Below, one piece after another: positions 1 to 7,342 of a stretch of DNA of 8,123 nt. Origin of the DNA: Pseudomonadota bacterium (GTDB taxonomy: Bacteria > Pseudomonadota > Gammaproteobacteria > Burkholderiales > Burkholderiaceae_D); the NCBI GenBank assembly GCA_023389425.1, contig JAEWEK010000275.1, forward strand, positions 1 through 8,123, in the 5' to 3' direction. Below the pieces are notes generated by a model that worked only from the letters and a program-made list of their open reading frames with translations, searched no databases and was not told where the DNA came from. Within the stretch, counting starts at the first letter, position 1. Each line of letters starts with the position of its first letter. The translations under genes were made by a program, and so were the position numbers.

Positions 1-219
1 GGTGTAGGTCGCGGCTACCGTGGGGTCGTCCAGCGGCGACAGGATCAGCGCCGCCGCATTGCTTTGCGCGGCCAGCGCGCGCAGCTTGCTGTTGGACAGG
101 AAGCTGATCTGCGATGCCCCTGCGTCCTGCAAGGGCGCGATGCCGGTGACCTCGATGTCCGGGTCACCCGTCAGATGCCCACCGAAGCGTTCGACCAAAT
201 CACCCAGTCGAGTGCTCAT
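1..219 (-). CDS. lpxD: UDP-3-O-acylglucosamine N-acyltransferase LpxD, N-terminal part (cut by window edge)
   Basis: LpxD adds the second (N-linked) hydroxyacyl chain to UDP-3-O-acylglucosamine, from acyl-ACP, in the cytosolic part of lipid A synthesis. Only the first 73 codons are present; the family is roughly 340-360 residues, so the gene continues beyond position 1. The visible part is the N-terminal uridine-binding domain: it begins MSTRLGDLVERFGGHLTGDP and contains the family-typical stretches VTGIAPLQDA (about residues 29-38) and ISFLSNSK (about 44-51). The left-handed beta-helix hexapeptide repeats and the catalytic histidine would lie outside the window. The ATG at 217-219 is supported by an AAGGAA ribosome-binding site at 229-234 with 9 nt spacing. 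It lies 25 nt behind skp, the usual partner upstream, and is surely co-transcribed with it. The truncation is caused by the window, not by mutation: the frame is open to the edge. Confidence 0.95.
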   Translation of the reverse strand, partial: MSTRLGDLVERFGGHLTGDPDIEVTGIAPLQDAGASQISFLSNSKLRALAAQSNAAALILSPLDDPTVAATYT

Positions 220-244
220 CCTGCTGTGTTCCTTCAAATCGTTG

Positions 245-766
245 TTACTTGTCGAGCAGCTTCAGGATCTTGTCGGTGATGTCCACGCGCGGGCTCGCCC
301 AGGCAGTCTCCTGCAGCACCACGTCCAGGTGGTCCTGGGCGGCGATCTGCTCGATCAGTTTGTACGCCTTGGTGGCGATCGCGGCACGCTCCTCGTTCTT
401 GCGCTGCAGGAGGTCTTCCTGGAACTCGCGCTGCATGCGCTGCACGTCCTTTTCCATCTCGAACAGCTCGCGCGCACGCTTGGTGCGATCGAAATCGTTC
501 AGCTTGGGCGCGTCGGCGTCGAACTTTTCGGAGGCGGCCTTTAACCTGGCGACCGCGTCTTCGTTGGCTTTCTGGCGCTTGGAGAACTCGGCCTGGATCT
601 TGGCGTCGGCCGCCTTGGCCATCTTCGACTCCGTCATCAGGCGCTCGGTGACCACCACGCCGATGCGGCTGGGCGGCAGCGCATCCTGGGCGCAGGCCAG
701 CGTGCAGGCGAACAGCGCCCCGGCCGCAAGACCGCGGGGCAGCGAGGCTAGCAAAGTTTTCAACAT
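245..766 (-). CDS. skp: Periplasmic OMP chaperone Skp/OmpH
   Basis: Skp (OmpH family) is a trimeric, jellyfish-shaped periplasmic chaperone that holds unfolded outer-membrane proteins after Sec export and before BamA inserts them. The product is 173 residues, normal for the family. Residues 1-26 look like a signal peptide (MLKTLLASLPRG, then a hydrophobic stretch) with an A-C-A|Q type cleavage site after residue 26. The family core IGVVVTERLMTES is at 35-47, followed by a long, highly charged helical coiled-coil region at about 48-140 that would form the tentacles, and a C-terminal beta segment with LDVVLQETA at 147-155. A TTG at 778 would add four residues, but the ATG at 766 is preferred because it has GGAG at 771-774 just upstream (spacing 4 nt, a little short) and gives a standard signal peptide. 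The gene is 36 nt downstream of bamA and 25 nt upstream of lpxD. Two cysteines (21 and 25) in the signal region are odd; see findings. Confidence 0.93.
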   Translation of the reverse strand: MLKTLLASLPRGLAAGALFACTLACAQDALPPSRIGVVVTERLMTESKMAKAADAKIQAEFSKRQKANEDAVARLKAASEKFDADAPKLNDFDRTKRARELFEMEKDVQRMQREFQEDLLQRKNEERAAIATKAYKLIEQIAAQDHLDVVLQETAWASPRVDITDKILKLLDK

Positions 767-802
767 AGTTCTCCGCAATCGTGAATCAGGACGGGTCCCG
801 CG

Positions 803-3166
803 TCAGAAACCGGTACCCATCTGGAACTGGAAGCGCTCAAGGCGGTCGCCCGGCTTCGCGTTCAAGGGCTTAGCATAACTCAACTTGAGCGGACCGACCG
901 GGGAAATCCACTGCAGGCCGATACCGGCCGAGTAGCGCATCTCGTTCAGGCGGATCTTCTGCTTCTCCTGCCAGATCTGGCCGCCGTCGCCGAACACGAA
1001 CCAGCGCAGGCTGCGATCCTGGCCGCTGCCCGGGAACGGGAACTGCAGCTCGGCATTCGCGATCAGGCGCTTGGAGCCGCCCAGCGCGTCGAAGGTGGTC
1101 GGGTCGACCACGCCCAGCGACGAGCTCTCGTAGCCGCGCACCGAACCGATGCCGCCGCCGTAGTAGTTCTTGAAGATCGGGTAGGCCTTGCCGCCCAGGC
1201 CGTGGCCGTAGTCGGCCTCGCCGCGCAGCGCGAGCGTCATCCAGCGCGTCAGCGGACGATACCACTGGTGCTCGTAGCTCAGGCGGTAGTACTTGGCGTC
1301 GCCGAACGGGTCGATCTCGATGTTGGCGCGCTGGAAGCGGCCCATGGTCGGCGTGACCGCGCTGTCGCGCGAGTCGCGGCCCCAGGCCGCCGTCAGCGGG
1401 ATCGCGTAGGTGTGGGCCGAACCCTGGCCGCTGGCCGGGCCGCCGTTCTGGATCACCCAGTTCTTGTACACCGCCGGGCTGGTCTCGTCGGTCTCGATGG
1501 TGGTGGTCTCGGCGCCGATGCCGAAGAACACGGTGTCCACTTCCGAGAACGGCACGCCGAAGGTCATGTTGCCGCCGTGCTGGCGCACGGTGAACATGCC
1601 GATGTTGATCGCCGGCGGGCGCGAGGTGCGCAGGTACAGCTGGAAGGCGCGCGACACGCCGTCATCGGTGAAGTACGGGTTGGTCTGCGAGAACGCGATC
1701 GTGCGGTTGTAGCGGCTGGTGTTCAGCTCGAGGCCGACGGTGTTGCCGCTGCCGGCGAAGTTCTGCTGCTGGATCGCGGCCGTGAAGGTGAACTTCTCGG
1801 CCTGCGAGAACGCGCCGCCGATGGTGAAGTTGCCGGTCGGGCGCTCGACCACCTCGAGGTTGACGTCCACCTGGTCCGAGGTGCCCTGCGATTCCGGGGT
1901 GTCGACCTTGACGTCCTTGAAGTAGCCGAGGCGGTCGACGCGGTCGCGCGAGAGCTTGACCTTGTCCGCGTTGTACCACGAGCTTTCGAACTGGCGGAAC
2001 TCGCGGCGGATCACTTCGTCGCGGGTGGTGGTATTGCCCGAGATGTTCATGTGGCGCACGTATGCACGCTTGCCCGGGTCGATGAAGAAGGTGAACGACA
2101 CCAGGTGCTTGGCCGGATCGGTGATCTCGGCGTTGGCGGTGACGTTGGCGAAGGCGTAGCCGAAGGTGCCAAGGCGCGCCGAGATGCGCTTGATCGACGC
2201 CTCCTGCGCGGCGCCGGAATAGATCTGGCCCGGGTGCAGCACGATCAGCTTGCGCAGCTCCTCGTCGCGGCCGAAGGTCTCGCCTTCGAGCTTGACGCCG
2301 GAGACGGTGTACTTCTCGCCTTCGTTGATGTTGATGGTGAGGTAGATTTCCTTCTTGTCCGGCGTGATCGCGACCTGGGTCGAATCGACCGTCGCGGCCA
2401 GGTAGCCGCGGTCGAGGTAGAAGGACTTGATCGCCTCGATGTCGCCGGTGAGCTTGGTCTTGGAATACTGGTCGGCCTTGGAGTACCAGGTGAACCAGCC
2501 GCTGGTCGACAGCTGCAGGATCTCGCGCAGTTCCTTGTCGCTGAAGGCCTTGTTGCCGACGATGTTGATCTGGCGGATCTTGGCGACATCGCCCTCGTCC
2601 ACGTTGAACATCACGTTCACGCGGTTGCGCTCGATCGGGGTGATGGTGGTGGTGATCTTGACGCCGTACAGGCCGTGCGACAGGTATTGGCGCTTCAGTT
2701 CCTGCTCGGCGCGGTCGACCGATGCCTTGTCGTAGATCTTGGTCTCGCCGACGCCGATTTCCTTGAGCGCCTTGACCAGCATGTCCTTCTCGAATTCCTT
2801 GGTGCCGGTGAAGTCCACCGAGGCGATGGCCGGGCGTTCCTCGACCAGCACCACCAGCACGCCGTTGTCTTCCTCCAGCCGGATGTCCTTGAAGAAGCCG
2901 GTGGCGTACAGGGCCTTGATGGAAGCGGTGGCCTTGTCGTCGTTGAAGGTCTCGCCCACGCGCACCGGCAGGTAGCTGAACACGGTGCCGGCCTCGGTCC
3001 GCTGGATGCCTTCGACCCGGATGTCCTTGACCACGAACGGGTTGACGGCCCACGCCGGCGCGGCACATACGGCCAGCACGGCGGCGCCAATGAGGCTGCG
3101 GCGGATGAACGGCAAGGCAAAACGATCAGGTTGTAATTTCATTGGCAAATTCAGTGAATCGGTCAT
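803..3166 (-). CDS. bamA: Outer-membrane protein assembly factor BamA (Omp85)
   Basis: BamA is the central, essential subunit of the BAM complex; it folds and inserts beta-barrel proteins into the outer membrane. The 787-residue reading is typical in length. Numbered from the ATG at 3166: signal peptide to about residue 40 (cleavage after AWA, mature start VNPFVVKDIRVEGIQRTEAG); five POTRA domains at roughly 43-110, 111-192, 193-283, 284-365 and 366-442; then a beta-barrel from about 443 (TGNFTIGGAFS) to the end. The loop-6 lid motif VRGY is at 676-679, and the chain ends in phenylalanine (FQFQMGTGF), as expected for an outer-membrane barrel signal. The start is uncertain: a second in-frame ATG at 3142 (MKLQPDRFALPFIRR) would give a more usual 32-residue signal peptide. 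Neither ATG has a convincing Shine-Dalgarno, so the longer form is given only by convention. It lies 45 nt after rseP and 36 nt before skp. Confidence 0.97.
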   Translation of the reverse strand: MTDSLNLPMKLQPDRFALPFIRRSLIGAAVLAVCAAPAWAVNPFVVKDIRVEGIQRTEAGTVFSYLPVRVGETFNDDKATASIKALYATGFFKDIRLEEDNGVLVVLVEERPAIASVDFTGTKEFEKDMLVKALKEIGVGETKIYDKASVDRAEQELKRQYLSHGLYGVKITTTITPIERNRVNVMFNVDEGDVAKIRQINIVGNKAFSDKELREILQLSTSGWFTWYSKADQYSKTKLTGDIEAIKSFYLDRGYLAATVDSTQVAITPDKKEIYLTININEGEKYTVSGVKLEGETFGRDEELRKLIVLHPGQIYSGAAQEASIKRISARLGTFGYAFANVTANAEITDPAKHLVSFTFFIDPGKRAYVRHMNISGNTTTRDEVIRREFRQFESSWYNADKVKLSRDRVDRLGYFKDVKVDTPESQGTSDQVDVNLEVVERPTGNFTIGGAFSQAEKFTFTAAIQQQNFAGSGNTVGLELNTSRYNRTIAFSQTNPYFTDDGVSRAFQLYLRTSRPPAINIGMFTVRQHGGNMTFGVPFSEVDTVFFGIGAETTTIETDETSPAVYKNWVIQNGGPASGQGSAHTYAIPLTAAWGRDSRDSAVTPTMGRFQRANIEIDPFGDAKYYRLSYEHQWYRPLTRWMTLALRGEADYGHGLGGKAYPIFKNYYGGGIGSVRGYESSSLGVVDPTTFDALGGSKRLIANAELQFPFPGSGQDRSLRWFVFGDGGQIWQEKQKIRLNEMRYSAGIGLQWISPVGPLKLSYAKPLNAKPGDRLERFQFQMGTGF

Positions 3167-3211
3167 TTGGACAAACGTACGTATTCTCAGGCCCGTGCTT
3201 GTACCGCTTTT

Positions 3212-4552
3212 CTAAAGCAGCCGCACCAGGTCGTTGAAGACGGCGAGCGCCATCAGCATGAACAGCAGGCCCACCCCGGCGCGCTGTGCGATCTCGCTTA
3301 TCCGCGCGGGCACGGGGCGCCCGGTCAAAACTTCCACCGCATAATACAGCAAATGGCCCCCATCCAGAACGGGAATTGGTAACAGATTCATTACACCGAG
3401 GCTGATGCTGATGAAGGCGACGAAGCGCAGGAACACCGCCAATCCTTGATGCGCGCTTTGGCCGGCGGCATCGGCGATGGTGATCGGGCCGGCCACGTTT
3501 TTGAGCGAGACCTCGCCGACGATCATCTTGCCGATCATCTTCAGGATCATCGTTCCCTGCTCCCACGTGAGCCGCGCGGCATAGCGCAGCGCCGGCAGCG
3601 GGGCCGAAACGACGGTGGCCAGCTCCGGCTGGGCGGAGACGATGGCCTTGATCTGGCCGCGCTTGGTCTCCGGATTCAAGGTGGGGCTGACCGCGACGTG
3701 CAGCACCTGGCCGTCGCGCCTGACCGTGAAATCGAGGCTGCGGCCGGCGCCGGCGCCGACTGCCTGGATCATCGCGACGCCATCGGCCACGGGCTTGCCG
3801 TCGATCGCGGTGACCACGTCGCCCTTGCGCAGGCCGGCTTGTTCGGCGGCGCCGCCAGCGAGCACCTCGCCCAGCTGCGCCGGCGGGCGCCACATGTCCA
3901 TGCCCAGCACGTTCATCACGTCGCTGTCGACGTCCAGCTTGCTCATCGCCGCCGCCGGGATCACGGCATGGTAGCTGCCGCCGCCGGGGCCGCGCAGCTG
4001 CAGGTCGGCGTCGCGCTTGTCGACCGCGGCGCCGAGCATCTGCATGCGCAGCTCGGGCCAGGAACGCACGGCCTGGCCGTTGATCGCGGTGACCACGTCG
4101 CCGCCGCGGATGCCGGCCTGCCAGGCCACGCTGCTGGCGGAGCCGGCGGCAAGACGCGCCACCGGTTCCTGCACGCCGTGCATGAACAGCGCGGCCGTCA
4201 ATACGATCGCCAGCAGGAAGTTGGCGATCGGGCCGGCGGCCACGATGGCCATGCGCTTCCACGCGCTCTGCGCCGTGAATTCGCGGTCCGCTTCGCTGTC
4301 GTCGGCCGGCGCGGTAGCCGGGTCGCGCTTGTCCAGGAACTTGACGTAGCCGCCGATCGGCAGCGCCGACAGCGCCCATTCGGTCTGGTCGCGGCCGAAT
4401 CGGCGCGACCACACGATCTTGCCCATCCCGACCGAGAAGCGCAGCACCTTCACGCCGCACATGCGGGCGACCAGGTAATGGCCGAACTCGTGGAATACCA
4501 CCAGCGGCCCGAGGGCCAGCAGGAAAGCCAGCACGGTGTAGATAAGGTTCAT
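3212..4552 (-). CDS. rseP: RIP metalloprotease RseP (site-2 protease, M50)
   Basis: RseP is an inner-membrane zinc protease that cuts transmembrane helices; its best known substrate is the anti-sigma factor RseA after DegS cleavage, releasing sigma-E. It also clears signal-peptide remnants. The 446-residue product has the HEFGH zinc motif (H21, E22, H25) in the first membrane helix and the third zinc ligand in NLLPIPVLDGG (389-399, D397) in a later one. A second helix lies near 101-122 and the last near 425-443. Two tandem periplasmic PDZ domains are visible at about 125-200 and 220-290, each with a GDVVTAI core (151-157 and 244-250). The start ATG is 4 nt behind the dxr stop, with only a G-rich stretch upstream and no clear ribosome-binding site, so translation is probably coupled to dxr. 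Its place directly before bamA and skp fits the envelope-stress link. Whether a sigma-E/RseA pair is the substrate here cannot be told from this window. Confidence 0.96.
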   Translation of the reverse strand: MNLIYTVLAFLLALGPLVVFHEFGHYLVARMCGVKVLRFSVGMGKIVWSRRFGRDQTEWALSALPIGGYVKFLDKRDPATAPADDSEADREFTAQSAWKRMAIVAAGPIANFLLAIVLTAALFMHGVQEPVARLAAGSASSVAWQAGIRGGDVVTAINGQAVRSWPELRMQMLGAAVDKRDADLQLRGPGGGSYHAVIPAAAMSKLDVDSDVMNVLGMDMWRPPAQLGEVLAGGAAEQAGLRKGDVVTAIDGKPVADGVAMIQAVGAGAGRSLDFTVRRDGQVLHVAVSPTLNPETKRGQIKAIVSAQPELATVVSAPLPALRYAARLTWEQGTMILKMIGKMIVGEVSLKNVAGPITIADAAGQSAHQGLAVFLRFVAFISISLGVMNLLPIPVLDGGHLLYYAVEVLTGRPVPARISEIAQRAGVGLLFMLMALAVFNDLVRLL

Positions 4553-4556
4553 GGCA

Positions 4557-5735
4557 TCACGCCCCGGCGAGAGCGGCGACGATGTCGCCCGCGGCCCGGC
4601 GCGCCCGCGCGTCCTGTTCCATCACCGCCTCGATCGAGCTGGCCGCGCCATGCGGCAGCGCGTCCATCACGCGGCCGATCACGCGGTCGATGTCGCGGAA
4701 GCCGATGCGGCGCTCAAGGAAGGCCTGCACCGCGACCTCGTTGGCCGCGTTGAGCAGTGCCGGCGCGGTGCCGCCGTCGCGCAGCGCCTCGAAGGCCAGC
4801 GCCAGGCAGGGGAAGCGCTGGAAATCGGGACGGTGGAACTGCAGCGACGACATCTGCGTCAGGTCGAGCTGGGAGACGCCGGACTCGATCCGCTCCGGGA
4901 AGGCCAGCGCGTGCGCGATCGGCGTGCGCATGTCGGGGTTGCCCAGCTGCGCCACCACCGAGCCGTCGACGTAGGACACCATCGAATGGATCACGCTTTG
5001 CGGATGGATCACGACCTCGATCATGTCGGCCGGCGCGCCGAACAGCCAGTGCGCCTCGATCACTTCCAGGCCCTTGTTCATCATGGTCGCCGAATCGACC
5101 GAGATCTTGCGGCCCATGACCCAGTTCGGGTGCTTGCAGGCTTCTTCGGGCGTGACGTCTTCCAGCGTGTCCACGGCGCGCCGCAGGAAGGGACCGCCCG
5201 ACGCGGTCAGCAGGATGCGCGCCACGCCGGACTCGGCCGGCTTGCGGCCGTACGATTCGGGCAGCGACTGGAAGATCGCATTGTGCTCGCTGTCGATCGG
5301 CAGCAGCGTGGCCCTGTGCTCCTTGACCGCGTCCATGAACAGCTGGCCGGACATGACCAGCGCTTCCTTGTTCGCGAGCAGCACCTTCTTGCCGGCGCGG
5401 GCGGCGGCAAGCGTCGGCGCCAGGCCGGCGCCGCCGACGATGGCGGCCATCACGGTATCCGTGTCGGCGCTGCTGGCGACATCGCACAGGGCGCGCTCGC
5501 CGTATTCGACCACGGTGGGCAGGCCGGCGATCAGCTGCGCCAGGCGCTGCGCCGCTTGCGCCGTGCCGACCACGGCGCGCGCCGGGCGGAAGGCGCGGCA
5601 CTGGGCCGCCAGTTCGTCGACGCGGGTATGCGCGGTCAGCGCGTGAACCTGGTACTTCCCGGGATGACGCGCGAGCACGTCGAGCGTCGAGGCGCCGATG
5701 GAACCGGTGGCGCCAAGAATGGTGATGCGTTGCAT
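4557..5735 (-). CDS. dxr: 1-deoxy-D-xylulose 5-phosphate reductoisomerase Dxr (IspC)
   Basis: Dxr converts 1-deoxy-D-xylulose 5-phosphate to 2-C-methyl-D-erythritol 4-phosphate with NADPH and a divalent metal, in the cytosol; this is the committed step of the MEP isoprenoid pathway. The 392-residue protein has the nucleotide-binding GATGSIG at residues 8-14, the conserved ANKE at 121-124, and the metal-site residues D148 and E150 in IDSEHNAIFQ plus E224 in MNKGLEVIEAHWLF. HPQSVIHS (244-251) and NPDMRTPIAHAL (266-277) are also family signatures. The C-terminal helical domain is present, so it looks complete and active. The ATG at 5733-5735 has the best ribosome-binding site in the window, AAGGAG with 7 nt spacing. 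It sits 13 nt behind cdsA and 4 nt before rseP. It supplies precursor for the C55 carrier made by UppS in the same operon. Confidence 0.98.
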   Translation of the reverse strand: MQRITILGATGSIGASTLDVLARHPGKYQVHALTAHTRVDELAAQCRAFRPARAVVGTAQAAQRLAQLIAGLPTVVEYGERALCDVASSADTDTVMAAIVGGAGLAPTLAAARAGKKVLLANKEALVMSGQLFMDAVKEHRATLLPIDSEHNAIFQSLPESYGRKPAESGVARILLTASGGPFLRRAVDTLEDVTPEEACKHPNWVMGRKISVDSATMMNKGLEVIEAHWLFGAPADMIEVVIHPQSVIHSMVSYVDGSVVAQLGNPDMRTPIAHALAFPERIESGVSQLDLTQMSSLQFHRPDFQRFPCLALAFEALRDGGTAPALLNAANEVAVQAFLERRIGFRDIDRVIGRVMDALPHGAASSIEAVMEQDARARRAAGDIVAALAGA

Positions 5736-5742
5736 GGTGAAG

Positions 5743-5748
5743 CTCCTT
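5743..5748 (-). promoter_or_regulatory. Ribosome-binding site of dxr
   Basis: On the minus strand AAGGAG lies directly after the cdsA stop codon (TAA at 5749-5751), 7 nt before the dxr ATG. It is a near-perfect Shine-Dalgarno and fixes the dxr start. It is the strongest such site in the cluster, which suggests that dxr is translated independently rather than only by coupling to cdsA. Confidence 0.85.
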
Positions 5749-6579
5749 TTAGAGCCAGGCGCCGATCAACGCCGCCAATGGCAATACCGGGATCAACGCG
5801 TCGATCCGGTCCAGCACCCCGCCGTGGCCGGGCAGCAGCTTGCTGCTGTCCTTCATGCCAGCGCGGCGCTTGAGCTGCGATTCGAACAGGTCGCCCACGA
5901 CACTGGCGGCGACGATGAGCAGCAGGATCGCGGCCAGCGCGGCCCAGCCGAATTTGTCCTGCACCCGTGCGGCGAAGGTGTTGGCCAGCGCGGCGCCGCC
6001 GAACAGCACCGACAGCGCGGCCAGCACCAGCACGGCGATGCCGCCGCCGATCGCGCCTTCCCACGACTTGCCGGGCGAGATGGACGGGGCCAGCTTGCGC
6101 TTGCCGAAGGCCTTGCCGGCGAAGTAGGCGCCGATGTCGGCGATCCATACCAGCACCATCACCGACAGCAGGTACAGCGGAGAATGCGAAAACAGGGCGA
6201 CGATGGCGGCGAAGCAGCCGACGATGGCGACCGCGTAGGTCACCGACAGCAGCGTGTTGCCGCCCTGCCCCAGCGGCGGCAAGCCGAGCTTGAGCGAAGG
6301 AACCAGGCGCAGCAGCCAGATCAGCACGCTGATGGCGAACCAGAAGGTCAGGTTGGCCGGCCCCTGCACGAAGAAGGCCCAGGCGAAGGCGGCGGTCCAG
6401 AAGGCCGCCACCACCACCGCGCTCTTCGATTCCGGATTGAACAGGCGGAAGGCTTCCCAGATCGCGGCGCCGAAGAAGGCCGTGGCCACGACCGCGAACG
6501 CGGCGTAGTTGTTGAAGTACAGGATGGGCAGCAATACCGCCAGCAGCACCACCGCCGTGATGACCCGGGTTTTCAGCAT
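5749..6579 (-). CDS. cdsA: Phosphatidate cytidylyltransferase CdsA
   Basis: CdsA is an integral inner-membrane enzyme that makes CDP-diacylglycerol from phosphatidic acid and CTP, the branch point for phosphatidylethanolamine, phosphatidylglycerol and cardiolipin. The 276-residue product is almost entirely hydrophobic, with several membrane helices, starting MLKTRVITAVVLLAVLLPIL. The CDS-family signature lies at residues 234-260: S234, K237-R238, K243-D244, then HGG at 252-254 and DRID at 257-260, matching the PROSITE-type pattern as I remember it. A second conserved stretch, SPGKSWEGAIGGG, is at 168-180. The frame stays open upstream as far as 6909, but that extension overlaps uppS and is hydrophilic and low-complexity, so the ATG at 6579 is chosen. 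That ATG shares one base with the uppS stop (TGATG), a classic translational-coupling junction; the upstream purine run AAAGAAAAG is only a weak ribosome-binding site. Confidence 0.97.
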   Translation of the reverse strand: MLKTRVITAVVLLAVLLPILYFNNYAAFAVVATAFFGAAIWEAFRLFNPESKSAVVVAAFWTAAFAWAFFVQGPANLTFWFAISVLIWLLRLVPSLKLGLPPLGQGGNTLLSVTYAVAIVGCFAAIVALFSHSPLYLLSVMVLVWIADIGAYFAGKAFGKRKLAPSISPGKSWEGAIGGGIAVLVLAALSVLFGGAALANTFAARVQDKFGWAALAAILLLIVAASVVGDLFESQLKRRAGMKDSSKLLPGHGGVLDRIDALIPVLPLAALIGAWL

Positions 6580-7328
6580 CAGCTTTTCTTTGCCACTTGG
6601 TCGCCGGTGCGGCCGAAACGGCGCTCGCGGCTTTGGTAGGACGCGATCGCCGCGTCGAGCGACTGGCTGTCGAAATCGGGCCAGAAGGTGTCGGTGAAGT
6701 GCAGCTCCGAATACGCGAGCTGCCACAGCAGGAAGTTGGAAATGCGCTCTTCGCCGCCGGTGCGGATGAACAGGTCGGGTTCGGGCGCGTAGGCCATCAC
6801 CAGGTGCTCGGCCAGCATCTCTTCGCTGAACTCGGTGATGCCGGGGTTGGCCGCGATCATCTTGCTGGTGGCCTGCATGATGTCCCAGCGGCCGCCGTAG
6901 TTGGCGCACACGGTCAGCGTCAGGCGGGTGTTGTTGGCGGTCTTGCGCATCGCGCCCGCGATCATGTCCTGCAGCTTGGCGTCGAAGCGCGACAGGTCGC
7001 CGACCACCTTCAGGCAGATGTCGTTGGCGTGCATCTTCGACACTTCACGCTCGAGCGCGGTGACGAACAGGCGCATCAGCAGCGACACTTCCTCCTGCGG
7101 GCGGCGCCAGTTCTCGGACGAGAAGGCGAACAGCGTCAGGTATTCGATGCCGCGCTCGACGCAGGCTTCGACGCATCCGCGCACGGCCTCCACGCCCTTG
7201 ACGTGGCCGGCCACGCGCGGCAGCAGGCGCTTGGTGGCCCAGCGGCCATTGCCATCCATGATGATGGCGACGTGGCGCGGCACCTCCGGCACTTCGGGAA
7301 CTGCGGTCGTCGAACTCTTATAAATCAT
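6579..7328 (-). CDS. uppS: Undecaprenyl diphosphate synthase UppS (cis-prenyltransferase)
   Basis: UppS extends farnesyl diphosphate with eight isopentenyl units to C55 undecaprenyl diphosphate, the lipid carrier for peptidoglycan and surface polysaccharides; it acts at the cytosolic face of the inner membrane. The product is 249 residues, within the family range. Motifs seen: HVAIIMDGNGRWA at 19-31 with the catalytic aspartate D25, FAFSSENWRRP at 67-77, and the C-terminal signature starting DLFIRTGGEERISNF at 185-199 and ending in WQLAYSELHF by 211. The first 17 residues are a variable tail with a small PEVPEVP repeat. The ATG at 7328 is preceded by a modest AGGT at 7337-7340 (spacing 8 nt). 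It is the first gene after an intrinsic terminator that ends 15 nt upstream, so its transcription start or read-through is an open question. Its stop overlaps the cdsA start by one base. Confidence 0.97.
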   Translation of the reverse strand: MIYKSSTTAVPEVPEVPRHVAIIMDGNGRWATKRLLPRVAGHVKGVEAVRGCVEACVERGIEYLTLFAFSSENWRRPQEEVSLLMRLFVTALEREVSKMHANDICLKVVGDLSRFDAKLQDMIAGAMRKTANNTRLTLTVCANYGGRWDIMQATSKMIAANPGITEFSEEMLAEHLVMAYAPEPDLFIRTGGEERISNFLLWQLAYSELHFTDTFWPDFDSQSLDAAIASYQSRERRFGRTGDQVAKKS

Positions 7329-7342
7329 AAATCGGGACCTGA

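Noticed and set aside
791..800. Short inverted repeat ACGGGTCCCG between bamA and skp as a possible terminator
   Set aside because: Only a 4-bp stem with an impossibly small loop and no T-run; the genes are 36 nt apart and most likely co-transcribed.
1662..3068. Minus-strand frame inside bamA with a run of histidines (about six in a row), suggestive of a metal-binding protein
   Set aside because: It is an alternative frame of bamA. The histidine run comes from the repeated ACC/ATC threonine-isoleucine codons of a POTRA domain read one base out of register.
1202..3136. 644-codon open frame on the plus strand opposite bamA
   Set aside because: It is an antisense shadow of a high-GC gene: its product is rich in repeated V, L, D, G, A, R and H with no recognisable domain, while the minus strand encodes a complete BamA with all family features.
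3446..5873. Two plus-strand open frames of about 435-440 codons (3446-4753 and 4551-5873) opposite rseP and dxr
   Set aside because: They are composed of low-complexity A/R/H/G/D-rich peptide caused by third-position GC in the true minus-strand genes. No start context or domain supports them.
6580..6909. N-terminal extension of cdsA by about 110 codons
   Set aside because: The extension lies wholly inside uppS in another frame and is arginine/histidine-rich; the ATG at 6579 gives the normal CdsA length and N-terminal membrane helix.
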